Shown: in pieces, positions 33,744-43,770 of the stretch
Layout: every line of letters begins with the position of its first letter
Position numbering within the stretch: position 1 is the stretch's first letter
DNA from: CALKZN01 sp050633785
GTDB lineage: Bacteria; Pseudomonadota; Gammaproteobacteria; Arenicellales; Arenicellaceae
DNA: 64,000 nucleotides
NCBI GenBank assembly: GCA_050633785.1
Contig: JBOEHE010000018.1
Span: 1 to 64,000 of the forward strand
Reading direction: 5' to 3'
Program-made: the position numbers and the translations under genes
Notes under the pieces: generated by a model
Told to the model about the DNA's origin: nothing
Seen by the model: only the letters and a program-made list of their open reading frames with translations
The model's database searches: none

Positions 33744-36700
33744 AACCTCTGAAGCTGACCATGAGCGCTTTTGGGCCATTCTCTGCAACCGAAGAGGTGG
33801 ATTTTACCCGCTTGGGTGAGTCTCCCTTGTTTCTGATTAACGGTCCCACAGGGGCTGGCAAGACCAGCCTNNTTGGATGCCATGTGCTATGCGCTCTATG
33901 GCAAAACCACTGGGGATGAACGCGAAGCCTCGCAAATGCGCTGTGATTCTGCCAAAGACACCGTGTTGACAGAAGTCATTTTTGAGTTCAGTTTAGGTGA
34001 CAGTCGGTATCGCATACGCCGGGTTCCTGAACAAACCCGGCAGAAAAGTGTCGGAGAAGGTACGACCAGCCAGAAAACAGAAGCTCAGTTATACCGCTTG
34101 GAGGGTGATGATGGTGAGAAAGAGACGTTGATTGTTGCCAAAAAGGTGAAAGAAGCGACTGATGAAATAAAACGCTTAACCGGTCTGCATGTCGATCAGT
34201 TCCGACAGGTTATGGTGTTGCCACAAGGCAAGTTCCGTCAATTGCTGATGGCTGATTCTCATGAACGGGAAAAAATTTTCAGTCAATTGTTTCAAACCCA
34301 TCGCTATCGACACATCGAAGAACGCTTGAAAGCTCAGGCAGCAACGATACGTCAGAATGTGCGTGAACAACGGGATATTAAACGAGGAATTCTTGAAAAC
34401 AGTGAACTTGATGATGATACCGACATCACTGAACTTATTGCTGAGGCAACAAAAGAATTGCAAGCNNGCAACAAACCTCAAACAGGAATTGGCGCAGGCC
34501 AACACTAAAGCAACGCAGGCACTTGAAACTGCCAGAAATCAACAGGTTGACTTTGCGGCACTGGCTGAGCTTCGTGAGGTTGAAACGGGCTTAAACCAAC
34601 AAAAACACAGCATTGAACAGCACAAAGAGATGCTGGGTCTGGCACAACAAGCCGAACAGTTCAGTTCAATTCTCAATAAGTTTGACGAGCGCAAACAAGA
34701 GCTTAATATAGCTCAGGATCAATTCAAGGCGGCAGAGTCTGAAGCCGAATCAGCCCAGCTTGAGTTGGATAAATGCCTTGAACAGCATAATACCCTGGGA
34801 GATATCAAACGCTCTCTGACACAACAGCAGCGCAAACTTGAATTGATGGAAGGCCTGAAGCCTCAGCTCGAACAGTTATCCGCATTGCGCCAGGAAGTGG
34901 CATCCGTGTTGTCCAGCACTGACACTGCCCAAACAGCGGTTGATACGGCAGAACAACAATTGAAAATGCTTGGTGAACAACAGCAATCAACCCAGCTTAA
35001 AGTCACTGAGTTGAAACAACAACTTGAAGACGTACCTGATGTGTTGCATGTTCAACATGAACTGAGTGATGTAGTCAATCTTTACCAGCAGTGGAACAAT
35101 AAATCCTCGGACTGGCATGCAGCTCAAGCCCAACTGACCCAAAATGCTTCCAGAGGAAAAGAACTGGCCGATGCGCATAAGGCTCATCAGGAGCGGGCTA
35201 ATCGAATGCAGTTGTCCTGGCATCAGGGNNCAGGCAGCCATTCTGGCAGCTGAGCTTCAACAGGGACAGGCGTGTCCTGTCTGTGGCAGTCATGAGCACC
35301 CAAACCCGGCTCAAGGTTCGGAGGCGCTTCCTTGCGAAGCTGATTTACAGCAGGCTGGACTGGCTGAAGAACAGGCGCGTTTGGCCTTGGAGACAGCGAG
35401 AGTGAATTATGCCGCGTTGCAGCAAAAAAATGATGAAATGCAATTGCAGGCGGATGAACTTAAAGCCCGTTTGGGCGAGGCGGCGTCTCTCCCGTTAGCA
35501 GAACTTGAGCATCAATTGAGTGTTGTAACGGCTAAACTGAACCACCTTGAAACGGTTAAAGTTGAGTATGCTCAATTAGAGTTGGCCAGTAGCGACCACC
35601 AGAAGGCCATTGACAAGCAGATGCGTTTAGTAGAACAGGCAAAAACAGAACAACAAACACTGGGCATGACTTTGTCGTCGTTGAAAGGAAAACTTGAAGC
35701 TGCGGAGCAGCAAGTGCCTGCCGAGTATACTGACATCACGGTACTTAACGATGCGATCAATGGGGCATTGACTCAAAAGAACAGGATCGAACAGCAAATA
35801 GTACAGATCGAACAACACTATCAATCAGCAGGCCAACGCTGTTCAGCGGCATTGGCTGCAGTGCAAGCGAAACAACAGCGTTTGAGTGAGGCTGATACGA
35901 TCGTAGCGCAGACACAAGAAACTCTGGATGAACAATTAAGTTCGTCTGTGTTTGTCAGCGTTGAAGCCGTTCAGCAGGCTCAACTAACACCAGAAGACTT
36001 TACTTCCTTGAAACAGTCTGTTGAGGCTTACGACCTTCAATATCAGGAAAATCAGGTTCGAATACAACAATTGCAGCAAAAGCTGAAAGACAAGCCTGAA
36101 CCGGAGATATCGAGTTATGAAGACGCTCTGCATAAGGCGAATGAAAGCTATCAAACAGCCGAGAGTGATTGGCAGAACAAGCAAAGTCGTTATGACCGTC
36201 TGGAGCAAACGAGAACGCTGTTGCAAGAGGCTGATGAACGTCGTGGGGCGCTTGATCAGGAATATGCGGTTATCGGCACTTTGGCCGATGTGGCTAATGG
36301 ACAAACCGGCAATAAAATCAGTTTGCAACGTTTTGTCCTGACAGTATTGTTGGATGATGTGTTGCTGGTTGCCGGAGAACACCTGAAATTAATGAGCAAA
36401 GGGCGCTATCGCTTGCACAGAAAACAGGATAAGGCCAAAGGCGGAAAAGCCTCGGGTCTGGAGCTTGAAGTTGAAGATTCTTATACCTCAAAATCAAGGC
36501 CAATCGCCACTTTAAGTGGAGGTGAAAGTTTTATGGCTGCCTTAGCAATGGCATTGGGCCTGTCGGATGTGGTGCAGGCTCATGCCGGAGGTATCAAACT
36601 GGACACCTTGTTTATCGATGAAGGCTTTGGCAGTCTNNTGATTGACCTGCAGTCGGCGGGCAGAATGGTGGGTGTTATCTCTCATGTGTCCGAGCTGAAA

Positions 36701-36772
36701 GAACAAATAGGCTTGAGGCTCGATATTCACAAGACTCCGCATGGCAGCAAAACGGAATTGGTTTTGCCTTAG
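33740..36772 (+). CDS. sbcC: Exonuclease SbcCD, ATPase subunit C, with four assembly joins
   Basis: Walker A is INGPTGAGKTSL at the N-terminus. Two long coiled coils (about residues 200-480 and 560-820) flank the zinc-hook CPVCGSHEHP. The signature LSGGESFMAALAMALGL and Walker B LDTLFIDEGFGSL close the ATPase. Ns at 33871, 34466 and 35229 break the frame, but one base in place of two makes each continuous. At 36637 the frame is kept, yet the usual DEE-A-L-D segment after GFGSL is missing, so about 30 bases are absent. The length of about 1010 residues is normal. The gene itself is probably intact. Confidence 0.93.
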
Positions 36773-36790
36773 GCCATGCATGGCCTAAGG
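36767..36790. repeat. 24-bp perfect palindrome at the end of sbcC
   Basis: CCTTAGGCCATG followed directly by its complement CATGGCCTAAGG overlaps the sbcC stop codon. It lies between convergent genes. It can form a loop-less hairpin (cruciform) or a bidirectional terminator without a T-run. Confidence 0.75.
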
Positions 36791-36815
36791 GGCAACCATA
36801 GTTTTCAAATTGTCT

Positions 36816-37613
36816 TCAAGGTTTTGACACTGCGGCATACAGCCGGCTGGCAGATGCTTTTTCATTCATGTCGATCACTAATTTCAATATTTCAGAGATT
36901 GCTTTATTTAACCCGTTATCTATTTCAGAGGGTTGTGCATTTGTGAATGCATCAATAAACATATCTGTTGAGTTTTTTCTGCCTGATTTTATTTGTTCAG
37001 CAATAGATGTCAGTGTTTCCTGAATCTCAATTATTGCATTGAGATCGACACTGGAGTTTGCCTCAATTTTTGTTATGTCCGGTGAATTATGGCTGTCACC
37101 CAGGTTTAAAACAGCAGTCTGAGCAAAAGGCTGCAGTTCTTTACTTGGTTTTGGATGAGCACCAATTCTTTTGTTTGTCTCTGCCAGACAGCTACGTTCG
37201 TAACGGTGGTAGTGTATGAAAGTATCTAAGTCATTTACCACCTTAAGCAATTGCTTCTGGGATTTCTTTAAGTGCTTTTTATAAGGTTTTTCTTCCCAGA
37301 AATTCGCACAAGCCTGTTCCAATTGGCTCAAGGATACGAAAATACCCGAGACTGATGTTGAAAGTGCAGAACCAGCTTCGGCACCAGAAACAACCATGTG
37401 AGTCCATAGAGTTTCAGAGTCCAGGCTTTGTGCCATTTGATCTATATCTGAATCCGTGTCAGTGTCATCGGGTTCTGGAATATCTCGGTCAGTATCAGTT
37501 CCACCTTCTTCATCATCTCCGCCACCACCTTCAGGTTGTCCCGGAGTCGGTGGGTCTGGGTAAGGATTTTCAATAGGGATTTCGGGAGCTATAGGGTTGA
37601 AGATAAAAACCAT
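36816..37613 (-). CDS. Acidic, Pro/Gly/Asp-rich protein of unknown function
   Basis: The protein has 265 residues. The N-terminal 60 are low complexity: a Pro-rich part (NPYPDPPTPGQPEGGGG) followed by an Asp/Thr-rich part (TDTDRDIPEPDDTDTDSDID). The remainder is predominantly helical, with AEAGSALSTSVSGIFVSLSQLEQ and INEKASASRLY-like segments, and has no membrane anchor or signal peptide. No family is recognised. A disordered N-terminus plus a helical body, near a T3SS island, would fit a secreted substrate, but no chaperone gene or the AGGGT palindrome lies upstream. Real gene likely; function unknown. Confidence 0.6.
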   Translation of the reverse strand: MVFIFNPIAPEIPIENPYPDPPTPGQPEGGGGDDEEGGTDTDRDIPEPDDTDTDSDIDQMAQSLDSETLWTHMVVSGAEAGSALSTSVSGIFVSLSQLEQACANFWEEKPYKKHLKKSQKQLLKVVNDLDTFIHYHRYERSCLAETNKRIGAHPKPSKELQPFAQTAVLNLGDSHNSPDITKIEANSSVDLNAIIEIQETLTSIAEQIKSGRKNSTDMFIDAFTNAQPSEIDNGLNKAISEILKLVIDMNEKASASRLYAAVSKP

Positions 37614-37903
37614 TGTTAGTTACCATTGAATAGTTGATGTTAGAAAAAAACGGCCACTTCTGGTAATGCATTGTCCTGACAGCGAAATTACACCGGTTTT
37701 CCTGAGGTCGCAATCAATAGTTAGTTGCATATTCAACTACAGCTCAACTACAGCACCCCTGTTTTAATTCTGTTGTCTGAAGATGTTTTGTCTTTAGATA
37801 CACTGAAACCGATTCAATCTGTCCTGTCGATAAATGGGTTTAACAGCCCGATTCTGTTGAGAAAAAGAGGTGTTATGTCAGCTATGTCAGCTTGTACCTG
37901 GTA
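37614..37903. other. Non-coding spacer between the acidic-protein and subtilase genes
   Basis: About 290 bases. A 60-codon plus-strand frame (37725-37907) has no ribosome site and no family likeness. Nothing else is recognised. Confidence 0.4.
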
Positions 37904-39175
37904 CTAACACCCAGATGCTCTTATCAACTGAGAAACCGCGTAGCAGGCATTGATATAGCCCTGGGAGCTTGTTGAGTTGTGTAACGCTTCTTGCGCCTGC
38001 TGCGGAGATAAGTGAGGTTTGCGCTCTCGAAGCAATGCCAGCACACCAGAGACATGTGCGGTTGAAATCGAACTGCCGGAGAAAAAGTCGTATTTGTCAT
38101 CGGGGCCGGTGCTGAGTATTTTGTTGCCTGGAGCATGGATGACTCTTTCAGCTTGTCTGCTGTTGTTGTTTGTCTGATCCGTCACCGCAATGACCCCAGT
38201 AACGTTGGTTGGGAAAGAGTGTCTGAGTCTGGGGTGAACTGAACCAACGACAATGATGTTGTTTTTCATGGCTTGTTCCAACAACTTTTCCAATAACGGA
38301 TCAGGCGGTCCAGCCAGACTCAGGTTGATAATGTCAACGCCAATGTTAATTGCATAATTGACCGCTTTTGACAAGGTGTATGTGTTGCAGAAAGCGGCGC
38401 TGTAATTTTTCTGTTCCTGCCAACAGGCTTTGATGGCGACAATATCTGCATTGGGAGCAACTCCGACCATGCCAGAATTGTTGTTGGCATCAGCGGCAAT
38501 AACACCTGCGATGGCTGTGCCATGAATGTCTTCACGAAAACTCTGTTGATTCTGGAAGACATAATCACGGGTTATTCTGGTCTTATCCTTAAGTTCAATG
38601 TGTTGTGTGTCCAGACCAGTATCGATAACCGCTACTTTGACTCCAGAACCCGTGGCCCAGCGATGGGACTCACTGGCTTGCAGGGTTTTCAGGCCATTTT
38701 GCATATTCAGCAAGGGGTCGTTATAGCTTGCTGTGGCGACTTGATGAATTTTCAGGGTTTGTACATCATCAATCAACTCATTGTCTTTGAGATCGTTCAA
38801 CCAGTCATCATTGAGATTGGAGTTGTTGTGTGCAAAGACAAAGCATCGAATTCCAAGAGTGGCAATTGGCCAGTCCGCAACCCGTTTGATGCCAAACTCT
38901 GTGGCCAGATCACTGAGGAAATGACCGTATCGTTCTGGCAGATTATCCTGACGGCTGATCTTTTGACCATTGCTCAAGTGCTTGTGAGCGCTCTGGCTCA
39001 TAGTCACAAGAATCAGTTCTTTATCTTGATTCTTATGATAGGTTCCCATGGTCAGGTCAAGGGTGGACTCATTGTTACTGTGTTGCACAATGTGCTGTGG
39101 AATGCTCTCACAAGCCAATGTTGTGGCTGATAATAAAACAAGGAATACTCGTTGGAGCAATGTGTTCACAGGCAT
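37904..39175 (-). CDS. Exported subtilisin-family (S8) serine protease, possible lipoprotein
   Basis: The protein has 423 residues. The signal peptide ends in SATTLACES, where Cys22 could be lipidated although the lipobox (TLAC) is imperfect. After a propeptide-like region (25-165) the S8 triad appears in order: Asp in VAVIDTGLDTQH, His in DIHGTAIAGVIAAD, Ser in FFSGSSISTAHVSG, with the oxyanion Asn region near IINLSLAGP. It ends in a short Cys-containing tail. It is the third gene of an ECF sigma / anti-sigma operon, so its production or action is probably tied to that sigma factor. A substrate could be the anti-sigma factor or a partner in the divergent caspase operon; this is inference. 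Confidence 0.93.
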   Translation of the reverse strand: MPVNTLLQRVFLVLLSATTLACESIPQHIVQHSNNESTLDLTMGTYHKNQDKELILVTMSQSAHKHLSNGQKISRQDNLPERYGHFLSDLATEFGIKRVADWPIATLGIRCFVFAHNNSNLNDDWLNDLKDNELIDDVQTLKIHQVATASYNDPLLNMQNGLKTLQASESHRWATGSGVKVAVIDTGLDTQHIELKDKTRITRDYVFQNQQSFREDIHGTAIAGVIAADANNNSGMVGVAPNADIVAIKACWQEQKNYSAAFCNTYTLSKAVNYAINIGVDIINLSLAGPPDPLLEKLLEQAMKNNIIVVGSVHPRLRHSFPTNVTGVIAVTDQTNNNSRQAERVIHAPGNKILSTGPDDKYDFFSGSSISTAHVSGVLALLRERKPHLSPQQAQEALHNSTSSQGYINACYAVSQLIRASGC

Positions 39176-39184
39176 CTACCGTTG

Positions 39185-39850
39185 TTAATCGGTTAATAAT
39201 TCTACACTGGAAATCTCAGGTTGCAATTTCAATGTCTGCAAAAATCGACTGATGTCGGTCACGGTGTAGGTTTCTGGCAATGAAACCAAAAGCCTTTGTG
39301 AGCTGGCTTGCTCCAACTCAAAAGAGGTGTTTATTGAATTGAGTAATGGCTGCAGGTCGTTTGCTTGAGAGCCTGTATGCAAAGTAATCGCGACTTTGGG
39401 CAGATGGTTGCTATCATTCTGATGGGTAGTCAGTACCTGATATTGTTCTTGAGTCTGTCCGGTTAAGTCAGCACGTTGCATATTCACAATGATCAAGGTC
39501 GCAATAAACAATGCCGTAATCGAAGCCGCCATAGACAGTTTCATCCAGAGCGGTTTAGGGTGGTTTTTTGTTTCAACTTTCGTTAACGGAACAACATTGC
39601 CAGCTTCACTGTCATCCACCCGTTGCATAATATTTTGAAATTGCATGGTGCTGGGTTGAACGGAGTCATTGTGGTTGGATACTTTCAGCATTTCAATCAA
39701 TTCATCGTGATCCTGTTGACAGATTTTGCATTGATTCAAATGCTGTTCCACAAGAGCGGTTTCGTCTTTGCTCAGTGTGTTATTAACATACCAGGGCAAT
39801 AACTCGGTTATTTGATCGTGTTGCTTGTTGATGTAAACGAGTTTTAACAT
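39185..39850 (-). CDS. Zinc-finger anti-sigma factor
   Basis: The protein has 221 residues. The cytoplasmic N-terminal part has the anti-sigma zinc motif H-x3-C-x2-C (HLNQCKICQ). A single membrane segment lies at about residues 108-128 (SMAASITALFIATLIIVN). The extracytoplasmic C-terminal part of about 90 residues is rich in Gln and Leu. It overlaps the end of the sigma gene by seven bases, the normal coupling for an ECF sigma/anti-sigma pair. Proteolysis of the outer part would release the sigma factor. Confidence 0.9.
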   Translation of the reverse strand: MLKLVYINKQHDQITELLPWYVNNTLSKDETALVEQHLNQCKICQQDHDELIEMLKVSNHNDSVQPSTMQFQNIMQRVDDSEAGNVVPLTKVETKNHPKPLWMKLSMAASITALFIATLIIVNMQRADLTGQTQEQYQVLTTHQNDSNHLPKVAITLHTGSQANDLQPLLNSINTSFELEQASSQRLLVSLPETYTVTDISRFLQTLKLQPEISSVELLTD

Positions 39851-40431
39851 GATTCTGTGAACCCCTTTGTTTGTTCATTGATGAAGTTATTTTTTATTAA
39901 GTAACGTTTGAGTTGTTTGCGAGCGTGAAACATTCTGGTTTTTACGGTATTCACCGGACAGTCGATGATTTCTGCAATTTCGTCATAGGCCATGCCCATT
40001 GCTGTTAATTGAACGACTGCCCGGTGACTCTCACTGAGTCTGGTGATACCGGTTTGTACATTCTGAGCAAACTCGTCGTAGGCTGTGGCCTGTTCCGGGT
40101 TTAAGGCTTTGTCAGTGTCCGTTTGATTCTCAAGGTCATCCAGCTCAACACTGTTTTTTTGATGTTTGCTGTGTTTCTGTAAATTTTTCAACGATTGACG
40201 GTAGGCGATGCCTAGAATCCAGGTCGATGCTTTTGACTTGCTCTGAAAACTTCCAGCGTTTTGCCAGATGGCATAAAGTGTGTCGTTGACAACTTCATCT
40301 GCGATGGATGGCTGTTTAACGATACGTAATGAAAAGCTGTAGATACGTCGAAAGTATTGATGATACAGACGCTCAAAAGCCAGTTTGTCCTTTTTGGCAA
40401 TGCTCTTTATTAGCTCAATATCATCATTCAT
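39844..40431 (-). CDS. ECF-type RNA polymerase sigma factor
   Basis: ATG 40431 gives MNDDIELIKSIAKKDKLAFERLYHQYFRR, the expected region-2 start; the upstream extension to 40590 is not sigma-like. Region 2 shows FSLRIVKQPSIADEVVNDTLYAIWQNAGSF and ASTWILGIAYRQSL. Region 4 shows LSESHRAVVQLTAMGMAYDEIAEIIDCPVNTVKTRMFHARKQLKRYL. The protein has 195 residues. It directs polymerase to its own promoter set, with the anti-sigma and subtilase genes downstream. It is divergent from a lipoprotein/caspase-like operon. Confidence 0.95.
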   Translation of the reverse strand: MNDDIELIKSIAKKDKLAFERLYHQYFRRIYSFSLRIVKQPSIADEVVNDTLYAIWQNAGSFQSKSKASTWILGIAYRQSLKNLQKHSKHQKNSVELDDLENQTDTDKALNPEQATAYDEFAQNVQTGITRLSESHRAVVQLTAMGMAYDEIAEIIDCPVNTVKTRMFHARKQLKRYLIKNNFINEQTKGFTESC

Positions 40432-40527
40432 GTGTGTGACCCTTGCTGTTTTCGTTGTGTGCTGACAGTATTTGATGACAGCAATTAATAGTGATCGTTT
40501 TGCTATTAAGTACGACTGGCCGACAAT

Positions 40528-40570
40528 AAGGTTCAAATAAATATCAAAAATAGATCTTTTATTGAACCTT
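40528..40570. promoter_or_regulatory. Inverted repeat between the sigma operon and the caspase operon
   Basis: AAGGTTCAA and TTGAACCTT are perfect 9-bp arms 25 bases apart, with matching A/T tails. The dyad sits in the shared 228-bp promoter region of the divergent operons and could be an operator for both. Confidence 0.5.
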
Positions 40571-40659
40571 TCAGGGTAAAGGCAGTACACAGTTTACATA
40601 AAAAATGTTTGTTTGTGGCAGAACCCGTTAAACCACGTTTGTATTCAGGAGGATATAAA

Positions 40660-41394
40660 ATGCGTTACCACAATATTCCAGTGCTGTTCTTGATGGTTTT
40701 TGTCTGTTCCGCTTGTGTGCAGACACAACCATTGATATCTCACGCTCATTTGGGTCATGCCTTGACGACGTGGCATGACACACCCAGACAGCAAGGTTTA
40801 TTACAAACGGCTCAGGATGAGGCCGAATACGCTTTATCGATCGCAGCCAGAGTAAAAAAGACATCTGACAATGTCAGTAAACGTCGGGGAATCGATGAAA
40901 TTGGCTATGTTATCAATCCCGATGTTTTTTCCGCAAAGAACTATCCGCATCGCTATGGTGTTTTGCGCTCGTTGACCGGAGTGCTGGATCATGTAGAGTT
41001 TGCCGCATCATCGCAGGATTCCAGCCTGAACCTGGTCAAATCAGTCAACGATATATCTGTCAAAGGTGAACAAGTTATTGAGCAATTCAGGGTGATTCAA
41101 CAAACAGTTCAGTCGGTTGACCACTATGGTGATGACCTGTCGGCATTAAGTAATGAACTTTATCAGCGTTTATATAATGCTGTTAACGGGGGGCATAGTC
41201 GAGGGACAGTCCCTTTTTATGGCCTGAGTGATTTTGAACGTGATTTCGATCTGATGGTAGCTCGAGAAAAAGACCCTCGCTATGAACCTTTACCGAAAAA
41301 ATACTTGCTTGGAGTGGTCCGGTTGCCAGGAGGTCGATGGGGGTTTCGCATCGATAGTTCTGACTTCAGCAACACTTATCCCAAAGGTTGGTAG
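40660..41394 (+). CDS. Lipoprotein of unknown function
   Basis: CAGGAGG precedes ATG 40660, which gives a signal peptide with a good lipobox (VFVCSAC). The mature protein of about 225 residues is helical, with no known domain. It has the segments YALSIAARVKKTSDNVSK and YGLSDFERDFDLMVAREKDP. The caspase-like gene starts six bases after its stop, so the two form one operon and may work together at the envelope. Confidence 0.75.
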   Translation: MRYHNIPVLFLMVFVCSACVQTQPLISHAHLGHALTTWHDTPRQQGLLQTAQDEAEYALSIAARVKKTSDNVSKRRGIDEIGYVINPDVFSAKNYPHRYGVLRSLTGVLDHVEFAASSQDSSLNLVKSVNDISVKGEQVIEQFRVIQQTVQSVDHYGDDLSALSNELYQRLYNAVNGGHSRGTVPFYGLSDFERDFDLMVAREKDPRYEPLPKKYLLGVVRLPGGRWGFRIDSSDFSNTYPKGW

Positions 41395-41400
41395 CCACAA

Positions 41401-42930
41401 ATGAGGTTCATAGCGTCCCGTTTCGTTTCTAAGCCGTACATCATCTTGCCAGTGATGATGTTCTTGTCAATGCTGTTGATTCGCATCGGATATGCTATTG
41501 AAACAGAGCAGGCACGTTGTCTGGATATTCAGTTACCAGCAGCTGAATGTGTTACTGCTGCTGAGCTTGTCGACAAGGATATAGACGCATTGCTGGTTCT
41601 GGCAGGAGAGCTGGAAACATCTTCTCAGTTTGAGAAAGCAATGGTGGTTTATGATATTGCCAGCAAAGAGTTTTCTGACAGTAAGGTTGTTTATCAAGGT
41701 TTAATCAGGGCCAGAGCCAAATGGCGGGAACAAAAACGAACCTATCCGGTTTATATCAATTCTGAGCAACATCAACAAAACCAGCAGTCAAATGAGGCTT
41801 CAGAAAAGCGTCATTCCGTTACGGATATCAATAAGCTACGTGAAGATTGCTTTCGCCTGCGCTGGCAAGAGGCTCAACAGGCCTGTCAGTCAGTGATTCA
41901 GGTACGGCCTGATGACGCCGCAGTGTTGGAACGTTCAGGCGATGTACATCGAGGCTTGGGCCAAGTTGATAAGGCCATGGCATTGTATACCCGCAGCGCG
42001 CGTTTGAACCCTGGTAATTTATCCATCAAACGAAAAATGCGAGCATTGCAAAATACAGTCAGTAAGGAATCACCAACTCCAGTGTCGAGTGAGCAGAGCG
42101 GTGGTCTGAGCAATCAGGTACAAGGTCAAGTGCGAGTAAGTCAAGATAACCTGAATAACCAATCACAGCGTTTGAACAAGGTGGTGAAAGTCGATTCACG
42201 CTGGCGTTCTTTGAATAATCGGAATTATCATGCCTTGATTATTGGCAACAACGACTATTCTGACGCATCATTTCCAGACTTGTTGACTGCAAAGGCTGAT
42301 GCCAGAAAAATTGCCACTATTTTGAAAACGAAATATGGTTTTCAGAATCAGGTGCTGATTGACGCCAGTCGCTATGACATTATGCGAGCTATCTCTGACT
42401 ATCGGAAAAAACTGACAGAACACGACAAGTTTGTCATCTACTATGCTGGACATGGCGTTCTTGATGAGGTGACTCAGCAGGGCTATTGGTTGCCAGTGGA
42501 TGCTGAGAATGATAATCAAGCGAACTGGATTTCGGCCAATGATGTGATCAATGCTTTAACGGGGATTAATGCTAAACACGCTCTGGTGATAGCCGATTCC
42601 TGTTTTTCAGGCAGCCTGCTCAGAAACTCTTTAGGTCTTGATCTGGATGAACGCGATGCCTTACTGCTGAGATTGGATGACAAGCGATCACGCACTGTCA
42701 TGACCTCTGGAGGATTGGAACCGGTGCAGGATGATGGCGGCGGCAAGCATTCGGTCTTTGCTAACGCATTGCTCTGGGTGCTTGAACACAATCAAGGAGT
42801 TCTGGAGGCTGGAAAAATGTTTGTGCAGTTACGTGACAGAGTGGTTGCCAATGCTGAACAGACCCCTCAATATGCGCCAATTGGTAAAGCAGGGCATGAT
42901 GGCGGTGACTTTATTTTTGTGCCTCGGTAG
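41401..42930 (+). CDS. Exported caspase-like (peptidase C14) protein with TPR-like region
   Basis: The protein has 509 residues. An N-terminal hydrophobic segment (about 12-31) acts as signal or anchor. Residues 140-215 form TPR-like helices (AVLERSGDVHRGLGQVDKAMALYTRSARLNPGN). The C-terminal caspase fold starts at NYHALIIGNNDY. The dyad is His351 in FVIYYAGHGVLDE and Cys401 in ALVIADSCFSGSL, both in the canonical context. Caspase-like proteases cut after basic or acidic residues and act in signalling or cell-death pathways, but their substrates in bacteria are mostly unknown. The context (lipoprotein partner, divergent ECF sigma plus subtilase) suggests an envelope protease circuit. Confidence 0.93.
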   Translation: MRFIASRFVSKPYIILPVMMFLSMLLIRIGYAIETEQARCLDIQLPAAECVTAAELVDKDIDALLVLAGELETSSQFEKAMVVYDIASKEFSDSKVVYQGLIRARAKWREQKRTYPVYINSEQHQQNQQSNEASEKRHSVTDINKLREDCFRLRWQEAQQACQSVIQVRPDDAAVLERSGDVHRGLGQVDKAMALYTRSARLNPGNLSIKRKMRALQNTVSKESPTPVSSEQSGGLSNQVQGQVRVSQDNLNNQSQRLNKVVKVDSRWRSLNNRNYHALIIGNNDYSDASFPDLLTAKADARKIATILKTKYGFQNQVLIDASRYDIMRAISDYRKKLTEHDKFVIYYAGHGVLDEVTQQGYWLPVDAENDNQANWISANDVINALTGINAKHALVIADSCFSGSLLRNSLGLDLDERDALLLRLDDKRSRTVMTSGGLEPVQDDGGGKHSVFANALLWVLEHNQGVLEAGKMFVQLRDRVVANAEQTPQYAPIGKAGHDGGDFIFVPR

Positions 42931-42996
42931 AGAACGCACAGGTTAATAAAGCCTTTCAACCGTACATGCATGGGGGCATTGGAAAGGAGCGAAATG

Positions 42997-43030
42997 AACC
43001 GTTAATTGTTTGACAATTAACGGTTTTTTT
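42997..43030 (+). terminator. Strong terminator after the caspase operon
   Basis: A 13-bp perfect stem (AACCGTTAATTGT / ACAATTAACGGTT) with a three-base loop, followed by TTTTT. Confidence 0.93.
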
Positions 43031-43110
43031 GTGAAAAAAATGAACATCCCTGCCTGAATTCAGTACTCATTAAACAACAATAACAGACAAACTTTAAGGG
43101 TGAGTTGATT

Positions 43111-43770
43111 GTGAAAATTGAGACTGATTTGAATCCTGTGAAGATGGTTTCCGATGTGTTGATTATTGAAAATAATCGACAGACGTTGACAGAGCTAACC
43201 GAACTTATTACCACCAATGGCAAACGGGTCAAAGCATTCAGAGATGTTCCTGAGTTCATCGAATGGATTGATTACGATCAGATACCCGAACGGTGTTGTG
43301 TGCTGTCAGAGGTTGATTTGCCGGAAATGAGCGGTATTGATTTGCTGAATGTTCTGGCGGCAGATGATGTGGTATTGCCCACCATCCTAATGACACGGGA
43401 ACCAACGGTCTCGATGGCGGTCACGGGCTTGCTCTCTGGGGCCATTAATTTCATTGAAAAGCCTTGCGTTCACAATGTTCTTTTGCAGGCTATTGATGAG
43501 GCACTGCAGATGAATAACAAGCGCCAACCATTACCAGAAGTGGTGCAGATCAAACAACGCTATGCTGCGCTTTCACCTCGACAGAAACAGGTGTTTATGT
43601 ATGTATTTCGTGGGAAACTGAACAAAACGATTGCGGATCATCTGAGTATCAGCATCAAAACAGTTGAATTGCATCGCGCTCAAATGATGGAAAAAATGCG
43701 CGCCGGTTCGATTGCTGAATTAGTTCGAATGGCAACCTTGATTAATGATATACCAATGGAGGTGCATTGA
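43111..43770 (+). CDS. LuxR-type regulator with degenerate receiver, first gene of the T3SS operon
   Basis: GTG 43111 with an AAGGGTGAG site is preferred over the TTG six bases earlier. The protein has 219 residues: a FixJ-like receiver (about 12-125) and a LuxR HTH (LSPRQKQVFMYVFRGKLNKTIADHLSISIKTVELHRAQMMEKM). In the receiver the acidic pair is Glu20/Asn21 and the phospho-acceptor position is Glu67 (VLSEVDLPEMSG), while the IEKP Lys remains. It therefore probably works without phosphorylation or is locked on. It is coupled to the next gene by TGATG, so it is transcribed with the secretion genes it likely controls. Confidence 0.88.
   Translation: MKIETDLNPVKMVSDVLIIENNRQTLTELTELITTNGKRVKAFRDVPEFIEWIDYDQIPERCCVLSEVDLPEMSGIDLLNVLAADDVVLPTILMTREPTVSMAVTGLLSGAINFIEKPCVHNVLLQAIDEALQMNNKRQPLPEVVQIKQRYAALSPRQKQVFMYVFRGKLNKTIADHLSISIKTVELHRAQMMEKMRAGSIAELVRMATLINDIPMEVH

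Noticed and set aside
37725..37907. 60-codon plus-strand frame between the acidic-protein and subtilase genes
   Set aside because: No ribosome site, no family likeness, and composition like non-coding sequence.
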